DNA of 64,000 bases from JAZDCJ01 sp036311985 (GCF_036311985.1 NZ_JAZDCJ010000017.1), one strand, 5' to 3'. Positions 16,967-25,466 are shown, counted from the stretch's first letter. Program-made: numbers and translations. The notes: generated by a model from the sequence alone, not told the origin.

Positions 16967-18543
16967 GGCGCGGCCCTCCCGGCGGGCTCGGGCAGCCGCC
17001 CACCGCCGGCAAGCCCCATCACGGCCCGGGCCGTGACCTCGGCGCTGATGAGGCACATCGGCACACCGATGCCGGGCCGGACCGAGCTGCCCGCGTAGTG
17101 CAGCCCGTCGACGCGGCGGCTGCGGTTGCCGGGGCGCAGGAACGCGCTCTGGGCCAGGGTGTGCGCGGGCCCCAGGGCGGAGCCCCTCCAGGCGTTGAGC
17201 GTCTCGGCGAAGTCCGCCGGGCCGCGCGTGTGGCGCACGGTGATCCGCCCGCGCAGATCCTTGATCCCGGCCCAGGCCGCCAACTGGTCCACGGCCGCGT
17301 CCGCGACGGCCTCGACGGCCGGATCCCCGGTCCCGTCCACTCCCCCGCGGCCCCAGTCCGGCCGGGCCGGTGCCGGGACCAGGAGGAACAGGTTCTCGTG
17401 GCCGGCCGGCGCGACCGAGGGGTCCGTGGCGCTGGGACGGCAGACGTACATGCTGGTCTCCGGCAACAGCGGCCGTCCCGCGTGGATCCGGCCGAAGTTG
17501 TCCGCCCAGTCGCGCGTGAAGAGCAGGTTGTGGTGGGCCAGCTCCGGCAGCGGTCCCCGTACCCCGAGCATCGCCAGGACGGCGCTCGGCCCGGGGTCCC
17601 GCCGCCTCCAGCGCCGCTCCGGATGCGTGCGCAGCTCCGCCGGGAGCAGGGCGGTCTCGACGTGGTGCAGGTCCGCGGCGGCGACCACCGTGTCGGCGGC
17701 GATCGTGCGCACGGTGCCCGCCCCGTCGTCGTACTGGACGCCCGTGACCCGGGCCCGCGCGGCACCGCGCCGCGCCGTCAGGATCCGGCGCGCCCGCGCC
17801 TCCGTGACCAGCCGGACCCCGGCGCCCTCGACGAGGCGGACCATCGCATCGACGAGCGCCGCGAAACCGCCCTGCGGATACAGGACGCCCTGGCCCAGGT
17901 CGAGGTGGCTCATGAGGTGGTAGAGCGCCGGCGTGCGGGCCGGGCTGCTGCCCAGGAAGACGGCCGGGTAGCCCAGGACCTGGCGCATCCGCGGGTCGGC
18001 GAAGCGCCGGGCCACGTGCCCCTCGAGGCTCCCGGCGAGCAGCCCGGCCAGGCGCGGGGCGCGGCGCAGCACCTCGGGCCGCAGGAAGGCCGACGGCGTC
18101 GCGAAGTCCTCGTAGAGGAAGTGCCCGAGCGCCAGGTCGTGGCTCTCGCGCGCGTCGTCGAGGTAGCGGCGCAGCGCGGGCCCGGCCCCGGAGCTGAGCC
18201 GGTCGAAGGCCTCGAGCGCCCGCGGCCCGGCGGTGAGGTCCAGCGGCTCGGACGAGCCCTCGAACCACGTGCGGTAGCCGGGATCCAGCCGGACCAGGTC
18301 CAGCTCGGCGGCGGCGCTGCTGCCCATGAGCCGGAACCAGTGGTCGATGACGTCCGGCATGAGGTACCAGGACGGGCCCGTGTCGAAGCGGAAGCCGCGG
18401 TCCTCGATCCGCCCCGCGCGGCCGCCGGGCACGGGATGCTGCTCCAGCACGGTGACCCGGTGGCCAGCGGCGGCGAGCAGCCCCGCCGTCGCCAGTCCCG
18501 CGAATCCCGCCCCGATGACGACGACGGAGCCCGGCCCGCTCAC
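16963..18543 (-). CDS. crtI: Phytoene desaturase
   Basis: This 526-residue flavoenzyme converts phytoene to lycopene in four desaturation steps. The dinucleotide-binding motif VVVIGAGFAGLATAGLLA is at the N-terminus, followed by PGGRAGRIEDRGFRFDTGPS. The C-terminal FAD motif GLHYAGSSVRPGIGVPMCL is intact. The GTG at 18543 overlaps the crtB stop as GTGA. It supplies lycopene to CrtEb. Confidence 0.93.
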   Translation of the reverse strand: MSGPGSVVVIGAGFAGLATAGLLAAAGHRVTVLEQHPVPGGRAGRIEDRGFRFDTGPSWYLMPDVIDHWFRLMGSSAAAELDLVRLDPGYRTWFEGSSEPLDLTAGPRALEAFDRLSSGAGPALRRYLDDARESHDLALGHFLYEDFATPSAFLRPEVLRRAPRLAGLLAGSLEGHVARRFADPRMRQVLGYPAVFLGSSPARTPALYHLMSHLDLGQGVLYPQGGFAALVDAMVRLVEGAGVRLVTEARARRILTARRGAARARVTGVQYDDGAGTVRTIAADTVVAAADLHHVETALLPAELRTHPERRWRRRDPGPSAVLAMLGVRGPLPELAHHNLLFTRDWADNFGRIHAGRPLLPETSMYVCRPSATDPSVAPAGHENLFLLVPAPARPDWGRGGVDGTGDPAVEAVADAAVDQLAAWAGIKDLRGRITVRHTRGPADFAETLNAWRGSALGPAHTLAQSAFLRPGNRSRRVDGLHYAGSSVRPGIGVPMCLISAEVTARAVMGLAGGGRLPEPAGRAAP

Positions 18544-19493
18544 GCCGCCCGCCCCGGGCGCGGCACGGGTTCCGGGCGCCCCTCGGGTTCCGGGCGTCCC
18601 GGGCGCGGGGCGCGGGAGGGCGCCCGTCCCGGGAGCGGCACGGCGAGTACCGACGCGGCGATCGCGGCCTTGCGGACGGGGCCGACGCGGACGCGGCGGG
18701 CCGCGATCCCGGCCGCCGGGGTGCGCTCGAGCTGGAGCAGCAGGCGGCCGAAGAGGCGGTGGGCCAGCTGGACGGCGCGCGCGGCACGGTGGTCGAGGTA
18801 GGAGATGCCGGACCGGGCGGCGTCGAGGTCCGCGCGGATCTCGGCGACGAGCTCCGCCTTCCGCGCCTCGCTGAGCGTCCCGCCGGCAGTGCCGGGCAGG
18901 TAGCTGCGGCCGAGCCCGGCGGAGTCGGCGGCGAGGTCGCGCAGGAAGTTGACCTTCTGGAACGCGGCGCCGAGCGCGCGGGCGGAGGCCTCGAGCTCGG
19001 CGTCGTGGCCGGGTGCGGTGCCGGGCATCGCGGAGAAGACGCGCAGGCACAGCAGCCCGACGACCTCGGCGGAGCCGTAGATGTAGCTCCCGAGCTCGGC
19101 GGCGGTGTAGCTGCGGGCGTGGACATCGGCGCGCATGGAGGCGAAGAAGGGGCGGGTCAGCTCCGGGCCGATGCCGTGCGCGCGGGCCGTGGCCGCGAAA
19201 GCGTGGACCACGAGGTTGGTGCTGTAGCCGCAGGCGAGCGCGGCCTCCGTCTCCTCTTCCAGCCCGTCGAGAGCGGCCGCGATCCGCTCGGGCGGCAGGC
19301 CCGCCTCGGCGGCGACGCCGTCGACGACCTCGTCGGCCAGCCGGACCAGGGCGTAGACGTTGGCGATGTGGGCGCGGGTGCGGCGCCCGAGCAGCCGGCA
19401 GGCCAGCGAGAACGACGTCGAGTAGGCCTCCAGGACCATGCCGGAGCCGTGGGCGGCGGTCCGGGTGTAGAGGCCGAGCGGGGTCGGGCGCAT
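18540..19493 (-). CDS. crtB: Phytoene synthase
   Basis: This 317-residue enzyme condenses two GGPP to phytoene. The first Asp-rich motif is LADEVVDG and the second is NFLRDLAAD, both needed for Mg2+-diphosphate binding. The start ATG at 19493 lies one base after the crtE stop, so the genes are tightly coupled. The last 30 residues are a Pro/Arg/Gly tail (RAPRPGRPEPEGRPEPVPRP) beyond the usual domain end. Confidence 0.93.
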   Translation of the reverse strand: MRPTPLGLYTRTAAHGSGMVLEAYSTSFSLACRLLGRRTRAHIANVYALVRLADEVVDGVAAEAGLPPERIAAALDGLEEETEAALACGYSTNLVVHAFAATARAHGIGPELTRPFFASMRADVHARSYTAAELGSYIYGSAEVVGLLCLRVFSAMPGTAPGHDAELEASARALGAAFQKVNFLRDLAADSAGLGRSYLPGTAGGTLSEARKAELVAEIRADLDAARSGISYLDHRAARAVQLAHRLFGRLLLQLERTPAAGIAARRVRVGPVRKAAIAASVLAVPLPGRAPSRAPRPGRPEPEGRPEPVPRPGRAA

Positions 19494-19494
19494 C

Positions 19495-20619
19495 TCAGCT
19501 GCACCGCTGCATCACGAGGGCACCGAGCCGCTCGATCTCGAGGACGACGCCGGACGGCAGCTTGAGCCCGGCCGCGCGGTCGAGCGCGGACCGGCAGAGC
19601 GCGGAGGCGATGCGCCGCGCCTCCCCGGGCGCGCCGCTGGCCTGCAGCGCGCGCTTGGCCGCGGCGGGGTCGGGGTCCTCCCCGCGGCGCCGCGCGTCCC
19701 GGTCGGCGCGCAGGAGCGACGCGGCCTCCGGGTCCTGGACGGCGAGGGCGGTCAGTACGGTGCTCTTGCCCTCGCGCAGGTCGGAGTCCGACGGCTTGCC
19801 CGTGGCTCCCGGGTGCCCGAACGTCCCGAGGACGTCGTCTGCGATCTGGTAGGCGGCGCCGAGCTCCCGTCCGACGGCGGCGAGCGCGGCGGCCGCGACG
19901 GGATCCGCCCCGGCGAGGAGGGCGCCCGCGCGCAACGGGGCCTCGAAGGAGTAGTAGGCGGTCTTGAGCCGTTCCATGCGCAGCACGTCCGCGAGCGGTG
20001 CGGGTTCGTCGCCCCAGGACAACAGCACGTCCTCGAGCTCGCCGGCGGCCGCGGCCTCGACGGCCCCGTGGAAGGCGTCGAGGACGTCGTCCGCCTCCCG
20101 CCGGCCGGCGACCGCGTCGGCGGCGAGCCGGACCGCGGCGGCCAGGAGCAGGTCCCCGGCGATGATCGCGACGCTGTCGCCGGCGTGGCGGGCGTGCGGC
20201 GCGCGTTGCGCCGCGGCGCGTTCGGCGTAGGACGCCCCGACGGTCGGGTTTCCGCGGCGCAGGACGTCGCGGTCGATCACGTCGTCGTGGATGAGCAGGG
20301 CCGCGTGGAGCAGTTCGAACGCGCAGGCCAGTCGGTGCATCGGTTCCCGGTCCCCTCCGCCGAAGGCGTCGAAGCCGAGGGCCACGAGACGCGGCCGGGT
20401 CATCTTGCCGCCCGGTACCGTGGACTCGAGCCGGCGCCACAGCCGGGCGGCCTCGGCGGAGAGCCGTTCCGCCCGCCGCCTCTGCCGCGCGAGCTGGCTG
20501 GCCAGCAGGGACTGGACCGCGTGGATGTCGCCGTCGATCGCCGGTCGGATCGTCCCGGCGTCGGGCGCCGGGGGCCGGTCCGGGGCCAGGGTCGCGGTGT
20601 CCGCGCTCGCATCATCCAT
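19495..20619 (-). CDS. crtE: Geranylgeranyl diphosphate synthase
   Basis: This 374-residue trans-prenyltransferase makes the C20 precursor for phytoene. The first Asp-rich motif is IHDDVIDRD near residue 113 and the second is IADDVLGTFG near 261, with the following GKPSDSDLREGK. It heads the minus-strand crt operon. No clear ribosome binding site is seen before the ATG at 20619, and a TAAGAT -10-like box lies about 6 bases upstream, so a leaderless mRNA is possible. A palindromic candidate operator is at 20641-20659. Confidence 0.92.
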   Translation of the reverse strand: MDDASADTATLAPDRPPAPDAGTIRPAIDGDIHAVQSLLASQLARQRRRAERLSAEAARLWRRLESTVPGGKMTRPRLVALGFDAFGGGDREPMHRLACAFELLHAALLIHDDVIDRDVLRRGNPTVGASYAERAAAQRAPHARHAGDSVAIIAGDLLLAAAVRLAADAVAGRREADDVLDAFHGAVEAAAAGELEDVLLSWGDEPAPLADVLRMERLKTAYYSFEAPLRAGALLAGADPVAAAALAAVGRELGAAYQIADDVLGTFGHPGATGKPSDSDLREGKSTVLTALAVQDPEAASLLRADRDARRRGEDPDPAAAKRALQASGAPGEARRIASALCRSALDRAAGLKLPSGVVLEIERLGALVMQRCS

Positions 20620-20640
20620 GGAAGTATCTTACTTAGTTTA

Positions 20641-20659
20641 TTGTTAGATTGGCTAGCAA
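20641..20659. promoter_or_regulatory. Candidate MarR operator between crtE and tspO
   Basis: TTGTTAG-N5-CTAGCAA forms a 19-base inverted repeat with one mismatched pair. It lies 22 bases upstream of the crtE ATG and in the tspO promoter. The minus strand reads GCTAGCCAA, similar to the sites at the MarR gene and ferrochelatase. The gap is A+T-rich compared with the rest of the window. Confidence 0.5.
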
Positions 20660-20700
20660 GGAGTTCGGGCCGTCCCGCCAGCAGGAGGACACTGATTGCC

Positions 20701-21642
20701 ATGACCGAAAATCCACACGCGGACACGCGCGGCGCCGCGCACATCGGGGCCCCCGCCGGAGGTATCGCTCCCGCCCTCGGGACGGCCGCCGCGGTCGCCG
20801 CGGCGATCTTCCTCGCGTTCGTCGGCAGCGGCGCGGCGGGCGGCACGCCGATCCAGGAGGCCGCCGGCGGATGGCTGGACTCCGACAGCACTCCCCTCGC
20901 ACCCGGCACGGGGGCGTTCCGCATCTGGTCGGTGATCTACGCGGGGCTGGCGGGCTACGCCGTGCTGCAACTCCTGCCGCTCTCGCGCGGCAGCGCCTTC
21001 CACGCGCGACTGCGCCCGTGGGCCGCCGCCTCGGCCCTGCTCAACGGCGTCTGGATCTGGGTGGTCCAGGCCGGGCTCCTCTGGCTGAGCCTCATCGTGA
21101 TCGTGGTGCTGCTCGCCGTGCTGTGCCGGATCCTGATGCTCCTGGGCGAGCGCCGCGGCGCCGCGCGTTCCGAGCTCGTGCTGGTGGACGGGACGTTCGG
21201 CCTGTACCTGGGCTGGGTGTCCGTGGCCACGGTCGCCAACGCGGCCGGCTGGCTCGGCTCGCTCGGCGTCGGCGCGACCGGAACACCGGCCCCGGGAAGC
21301 GGGCGCCAGGACTGGGCGGACTGGGTGGAGCCGGCCGGGATCGCGGTGCTCGCCGTAGCGGTCGTCGTCGGGCTCGCGGTCGCCGCCTACGGGCGTGGAC
21401 GCATCGGCCCCTCCCTGGCCCTCGCGTGGGGACTGGCCTGGATCGCTGCGGGCCGGCTGGGCGACGGACCGGCGTCGCCGCCGATCGCGTGGGCCGCGGC
21501 GGTGGCGGCCGGCGCCGTCGCCCTCGGCACGGCCCTGCTGCGCTGGCGGCGGGAACGCACCGTGAAACGCCTTCGGGCAACGGGAGAAGCGGGTGGACGC
21601 CCGCCGGCGTCCAGCGGGCCGAGGGAAACGGGCGACGCATGA
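20701..21642 (+). CDS. tspO: TspO/MBR family tryptophan-rich sensory protein
   Basis: This 313-residue protein has several membrane helices with the TspO-like segments FRIWSVIYAGLAGYAVLQ, NGVWIWVVQAG and FGLYLGWVSVATVANAAGWL. TspO proteins bind porphyrins and influence tetrapyrrole and carotenoid balance under light. It is nearly twice the size of classical TspO (about 160), with extra C-terminal helices and a GTPAPGSGRQDW linker. It is divergent from crtE and shares its promoter gap, which supports co-control. The ATG at 20701 has AGGAGG about 12 bases upstream. Confidence 0.8.
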   Translation: MTENPHADTRGAAHIGAPAGGIAPALGTAAAVAAAIFLAFVGSGAAGGTPIQEAAGGWLDSDSTPLAPGTGAFRIWSVIYAGLAGYAVLQLLPLSRGSAFHARLRPWAAASALLNGVWIWVVQAGLLWLSLIVIVVLLAVLCRILMLLGERRGAARSELVLVDGTFGLYLGWVSVATVANAAGWLGSLGVGATGTPAPGSGRQDWADWVEPAGIAVLAVAVVVGLAVAAYGRGRIGPSLALAWGLAWIAAGRLGDGPASPPIAWAAAVAAGAVALGTALLRWRRERTVKRLRATGEAGGRPPASSGPRETGDA

Positions 21643-23135
21643 GCCGCATCGCCGTCGCGGGAGCCACCGGCTACATCGGCGGCCGCCTCGTGCCTCGGCT
21701 GATCGAGGCCGGCCACGAGGTCCGCGTCCTCACCCGCCGCGCGGCCCGATTGCGCGACATCCCCTGGGCGGGGTCGGTCGAGGTGGTCGAGGGAAGCTGC
21801 GAGGAGCGGGAGGCGGCCGAACGCCTGTGCGCCGGTGTGGACACCCTCTACTACCTGGTGCATTCCATGGGCGGGCATCCGGACTTCGAAGACGCCGAGG
21901 AACGCTGTGCCCGCGTGATGGCCGAGGCCGCCCGGACCCGTGGCGTGGGGCGGATCGTCTACCTCTCGGGGCTGCATCCCGACGGGGAGCTCAGCCGGCA
22001 CCTGCGCTCCCGGGTGCGCGTGGGAGAGCTCCTGTCCGCGTCGGGAGTCCCCACGGTGGTCCTCCAGGCGGGGCTCGTCATCGGATCCGGCTCGGCGAGC
22101 TTCGAGATGGTGCGGCACCTGACCGAAGTCCTGCCCGTCATGCCCGCGCCGCGGTGGGTGCTCAATCGCGTCCAGCCCATCGCCGTGCGCGACGCCCTGC
22201 ACTACTTGTGCGCGTGCGCCTCGCTGCCTGCCGGAACCTCAGGGGCGTTCGACGTCGGAGGCCCGGAAGCGCACAGCTACGCCGACATGATGCGCCTCTA
22301 CGCCGAGGCCGCGGGACTGCGGCGGCCCGCGATCCTCCCGCTCCCCGTCCTCACGCCATGGCTGGCCGCCCAATGGGTGAACCTCGTGACGCCGATCCCG
22401 CGCTCGCTCGCCGTTCCACTCGTCGGCTCCCTGCAACACGACTGCGTGGTGCGCGAACGGCGCATAGACCACCTCGTCCCGCGCCCCGCCGGCGGACTGA
22501 CGCCCTACCGCCGGGCCGTGGAACTCGCCCTGGAGAAGATCGGCACCGACGCCGTGGAGACCTCGTGGGCCACCGCGCACGCCGTCGCCCAGCCCGCCGA
22601 CCCGTTGCCCAGCGATCCTGACTGGGCCGGGCGCCCCGTCTACGTCGACGTCCGCGAGCTCGACGTCGACGCTCCCCCGGAAGCCGTGTTCGGCGTCGTC
22701 CAGGGAATCGGCGGAGGAAACGGCTGGTACTCGCTGCCGGGCGCCTGGGGCGTCCGCGGGCTGATCGACAAGCTCGCCGGCGGCGTGGGACTGCGGCGCG
22801 GCCGCCGCAGCAGCACGCGCCTCCTGCTCGGCGACGTCGTCGACTTCTGGCGCGTCGAGGAAGTGGAGCAGGACCGGCTCCTGCGGCTTCGCGCGGAGAT
22901 GCGCGTCCCCGGAAACGCGTGGCTCGAGTTCACGATCGAACCGCGGGGATCCGGCAGCCTGTACCGCCAGCGGGCCGTCTTCTTCCCCCGCGGGCTCGCC
23001 GGGCGGCTCTACTGGTGGTCAGTGGCCCCGTTTCACGGCCACATCTTCGGGTCGATGATGCGCCGCATCACCGCCGCGGCCCTGCAGGCCGCCGGCACGG
23101 AAACCGCCCCCGGGCCGGAGCCGGCGGGCCGCTGA
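21639..23135 (+). CDS. NAD(P)-binding SDR-like protein with C-terminal DUF2867 domain
   Basis: This 498-residue protein has an N-terminal atypical SDR domain (GATGYIGGRLVPRLIEAGHE, residues 7-26) and a C-terminal SRPBCC-like DUF2867 domain (from about 340, including GVVQGIGGGNGWY and FFPRGLAGRLYWW). The substrate is unknown. The ATG at 21639 overlaps the tspO stop as ATGA, so the two form an operon divergent from crtE. Such proteins often sit near carotenoid or photolyase genes; a role in redox or lipid chemistry is only a guess. Confidence 0.8.
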   Translation: MSRIAVAGATGYIGGRLVPRLIEAGHEVRVLTRRAARLRDIPWAGSVEVVEGSCEEREAAERLCAGVDTLYYLVHSMGGHPDFEDAEERCARVMAEAARTRGVGRIVYLSGLHPDGELSRHLRSRVRVGELLSASGVPTVVLQAGLVIGSGSASFEMVRHLTEVLPVMPAPRWVLNRVQPIAVRDALHYLCACASLPAGTSGAFDVGGPEAHSYADMMRLYAEAAGLRRPAILPLPVLTPWLAAQWVNLVTPIPRSLAVPLVGSLQHDCVVRERRIDHLVPRPAGGLTPYRRAVELALEKIGTDAVETSWATAHAVAQPADPLPSDPDWAGRPVYVDVRELDVDAPPEAVFGVVQGIGGGNGWYSLPGAWGVRGLIDKLAGGVGLRRGRRSSTRLLLGDVVDFWRVEEVEQDRLLRLRAEMRVPGNAWLEFTIEPRGSGSLYRQRAVFFPRGLAGRLYWWSVAPFHGHIFGSMMRRITAAALQAAGTETAPGPEPAGR

Positions 23136-23163
23136 GGCTCCGGCGCGGCCCGGGCCGCCGGCA

Positions 23164-23496
23164 TCACCCTTCCGGAGGGATCGCGATGGACTCCTCCCCG
23201 CAGACGAGCAGCAGCCCGGAAGCATCGCCTTCGAGGGCGCATGCGGCGGGATCGATCCGCGCCCCCTCCGTGAACGTCCCGCCGAGCGCGAGCATCCCCA
23301 CCGCGGCCGCCGCGGTCAGGACGTAGGTGACGAGCATCCAGCCGTGGCCCGAGAGTCCGGCGTGGAACACGTAGCCGGGGTCGGGGGCAAGCGCTCCGTG
23401 CATCCAGAGCACGACATGCAGCAGCCCGCCGCCCGCCGCCACGCAGGCCGCGGCGACGCCCCAGGCCCGGCGCGCCCCGCCGTCGTTCCGTTCCAT
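23164..23496 (-). CDS. Small uncharacterised membrane protein
   Basis: This 110-residue protein has two hydrophobic segments, about residues 12-31 (WGVAAACVAAGGGLLHVVLW) and 50-75, and an acidic soluble tail ending EESIAIPPEG. I do not recognise the family. It is convergent with the SDR gene. The start ATG at 23496 is the only good one. Confidence 0.55.
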   Translation of the reverse strand: MERNDGGARRAWGVAAACVAAGGGLLHVVLWMHGALAPDPGYVFHAGLSGHGWMLVTYVLTAAAAVGMLALGGTFTEGARIDPAACALEGDASGLLLVCGEESIAIPPEG

Positions 23497-23700
23497 ACGC
23501 CCCTCACTGCCGCCGGCCGTCCGCTGTACCTACCCATCATGCCCCCGGGATCCCCCTCCGGGTCGTCGTCGCGGAGGGATGCCGGGAGGGGCCGGCGGGC
23601 GGCGCCGACACGCGGGCGCCCGGCTCCCGCGGACCAGGAGGTCCGCCGGAACCGGGCGCGTCGGACCGGGCGGCGATGCGCCGCTCGGCAGGAGTGCGGC
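23497..23700. other. Gap of 204 bases without a gene
   Basis: Apart from the hairpin at 23629-23646, described separately as a possible hsp20 terminator, I see no coding frame, repeat family member or clear promoter in this gap. Confidence 0.4.
23629..23646 (-). terminator. Hairpin downstream of hsp20
   Basis: GCGGACC-AGGA-GGTCCGC is a perfect 7-bp stem with a 4-base loop, 55 bases after the hsp20 stop. There is no U-tract, as is common in high-G+C actinobacteria. Confidence 0.4.
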
Positions 23701-24147
23701 CTACTGCTCGGAGGCCTCCGAGCCGGCGAGCTCTCCGACCTCGGCGTGCTCGCCGGTCCGGACGGCGATCTTGCGCGGCTTGGCGCTCTCGCGGACCGGG
23801 ATGACCACGGACAGCACGCCGTTCTCGTAGCGGGCGGTGATGTTCTCCGTGTCGACGCCCTGGCCGAGGTTGAGCTGGCGCAGGAAGCTGCCGCCGCGGC
23901 GTTCGCGGTTGAGCCATTTCACGCCCTCCGCGCCCGAGAGCGTGCGCTCGGCGCGGATGGTGAGCAGCTGGCCGTCGACGTCGATGTCCACGGAACCGGG
24001 GTCGATGCCCGGCAGGTCGGCGTCGAGGATGTAGCGGTCGCCCTGGCGGTAGAGGTCCATGGGCATCTCGCGCAGGCCCTGGCGGTTGTCGAGCAGCGCG
24101 CCGGCCATGCGGTCGAGTTCGCGGAACGGATCGAAGTTCGTAGCCAT
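23701..24147 (-). CDS. Small heat shock protein, Hsp20/alpha-crystallin family
   Basis: This 148-residue ATP-independent chaperone holds unfolding proteins. The family N-terminus FDPFRELDRM is followed by the alpha-crystallin domain (about 40-135) with DLPGIDPGSVDIDVDGQLL and the ENGVLSVVIPV motif near its end. I chose the ATG at 24147 because GGAG lies 8 bases upstream; the same frame extends further upstream but would run through the operators. A CIRCE and a HAIR-like repeat in the promoter indicate control by both HrcA and HspR. Confidence 0.92.
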   Translation of the reverse strand: MATNFDPFRELDRMAGALLDNRQGLREMPMDLYRQGDRYILDADLPGIDPGSVDIDVDGQLLTIRAERTLSGAEGVKWLNRERRGGSFLRQLNLGQGVDTENITARYENGVLSVVIPVRESAKPRKIAVRTGEHAEVGELAGSEASEQ

Positions 24148-24218
24148 GTTGATCAACTCCTGTGGTGTGGCACCGTGCGTGCCATCGGCGGTTCGGTGGC
24201 GGATTCGGCCTCCGCCAG

Positions 24219-24241
24219 AGTTGAGCGTCATGCGCTCAACT
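24219..24241. promoter_or_regulatory. HAIR-like (HspR) inverted repeat
   Basis: AGTTGAGCG-TCATG-CGCTCAACT is a perfect inverted repeat. The TTGAG and CTCAA cores are separated by 9 bases, exactly as in the HspR-associated repeat (CTTGAGT-N7-ACTCAAG). It lies 72 bases upstream of the hsp20 ATG. Confidence 0.7.
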
Positions 24242-24251
24242 TGTCTCGAAT

Positions 24252-24278
24252 TTAGCACTCTACCCTCGAGAGTGCCAA
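24252..24278. promoter_or_regulatory. CIRCE operator (HrcA)
   Basis: TTAGCACTC-N9-GAGTGCCAA matches the CIRCE consensus with a single substitution in the right arm and the correct 9-base spacer. It lies upstream of hsp20 and just beyond the HAIR-like repeat. The hrcA gene is not in this window. Confidence 0.9.
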
Positions 24279-24332
24279 TAGTTTTCCGCCCCGTTCTCCC
24301 ACGGCGAACCCGCCCCGTGCAACGATGGATCC

Positions 24333-24566
24333 ATGCGCTCCGCACCCCTCTGGCTCAAGATCCTCGTCACCGTGACCGGGCTACTGGTCCTCGCGGCCTC
24401 GTTCACCGGACTGGCCGCGGGCTCGCCCCTGCCCACGATCGCCTTCATCGGCGCGGCGGGCCTCCTGGCCTACTTGGGGATCGACGAACTGCGCTCCCGC
24501 GGCGCCCGGGCGGCGCGCGCCCGCGATTCCGGGAACGACGCCGGACGGCCGGGTCCGGCGGACTGA
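24333..24566 (+). CDS. Small membrane protein
   Basis: This 77-residue protein has two predicted membrane helices (residues about 8-29 and 33-50) and an Arg-rich cytoplasmic tail. I do not recognise a family. The tail RARDSGNDAGRPGPAD is coded by a copy of the ACGACGCCGG repeat, so the C-terminus may have been remodelled by it. The ATG at 24333 lacks a good ribosome binding site. It is divergent from hsp20. Confidence 0.55.
   Translation: MRSAPLWLKILVTVTGLLVLAASFTGLAAGSPLPTIAFIGAAGLLAYLGIDELRSRGARAARARDSGNDAGRPGPAD
24533..24552. repeat. ACGACGCCGG element (family 1) at a gene 3' end
   Basis: GAACGACGCCGG followed by ACGGCCGG codes for the last residues of the small membrane protein. It reads GNDAG, like the copies in the TetR gene and the ThDP-enzyme gene. 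Confidence 0.5.
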
Positions 24567-24721
24567 GCGCCCTCGCGGGCCAGACGAATCCGGCCCCGTG
24601 CGTCCGTCGACGCGGCGCATCTCAACGACGGAGGGAACCACCGCCGCAGGCTTGTTGTCGGACGCGTCGGATAGATTCGCTTCACGTGACTGTCTCTTCG
24701 ACGGAAGGAGCCAAGCTAGCC

Positions 24722-25440
24722 ATGTTGTTGGCGTACCTCGACGAGTCGAGCCGAGGAGCGAAGGGGAATTTCTACTACGTCGGTCCCTTCTCGTCACCGA
24801 ACATCAAGCCAGGTTCATCGAGGAACAGATGAACGGAATCGGCCAGCTGATTTCCGACCAGATCCCGGGATTCGATCCGACGACGGAGTTCCAAGCCACC
24901 GATGTCTTCCAAGGCCGTGGAGCGTGGAAGTCCGTCCCCATCCCGATCCGGACTCGAGCGTGCCGTTTGGCGGCCAAGGCACTGGGGGACTCAGGCGCGG
25001 ATTTCTTCCTCCGCGGCGTCGACGTCCGCGCCCTGCGCCAACGCTACTCCGTGGCGCACGATCCCCACGTGCTCGCGGTGTGCCAGTCCCTCGAGTCCAT
25101 GCAAGAGCACACCAGCTCAAAGGGCGGGAAGGGACCAAACGTCTTGGTGATCGCCGACGAACACCACACGGCGAAGGACAGCCGAACGCGCTTCGCCGGG
25201 CTACGCCGCGCGCCACTTAACGGGTTCACACGGCTGACGCTGTCCAACTTCCTCGACACCATCTACTTCGGCCCCTCGGACCACAGCCGGCTCTTGCAAG
25301 CGGCTGACCTTGCCACGTTCTTCTTGACTCGTATCCGCCATGAACAGCCGGAGCGGCATCCCGAGGCGATCAAGGCCCTGAACTCCATCCGTAAAGACCT
25401 CAAGAAGATCACTCGACGGGAGTACCTATGGTCGCCTTAA
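24722..25440 (+). pseudogene. DUF3800 protein with an apparent -1 frameshift
   Basis: The N-terminus MLLAYLDESSRGAKGNFYYV (frame starting at 24722) carries the diagnostic LDES of DUF3800. This frame stops at 24830-24832. The rest, from LVTEHQARFIEEQ through VLVIADEHHTAK to QAADLATFFLTRIRH, is in the -1 frame and ends at 25440. Joining the frames near 24789-24793 (CCCTTCTC) gives a continuous family-length protein. The downstream frame also has an ATG overlapping the upstream stop (ATGA at 24829), so two polypeptides are possible, but the shift breaks the conserved fold. Base composition is less G+C-rich than its neighbours, suggesting transfer. DUF3800 proteins have an RNase H-like fold and are often in defence or mobile regions. 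Confidence 0.7.
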
Positions 25441-25448
25441 ACTCGAAA

Positions 25449-25466
25449 CCCCCGCGTGGGCGGGGG
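25449..25466 (+). terminator. Hairpin after the DUF3800 gene
   Basis: CCCCCGC-GTGG-GCGGGGG is a perfect 7-bp stem 9 bases after the stop codon. It separates the DUF3800 gene from D-serine dehydratase. Confidence 0.6.

Noticed and set aside
24722..24832. Programmed -1 frameshifting in the DUF3800 gene
   Set aside because: CCCTTCTC does not match the usual X-XXY-YYZ slippery heptamer and no stimulating structure is obvious. A mutation or sequence error is more likely.
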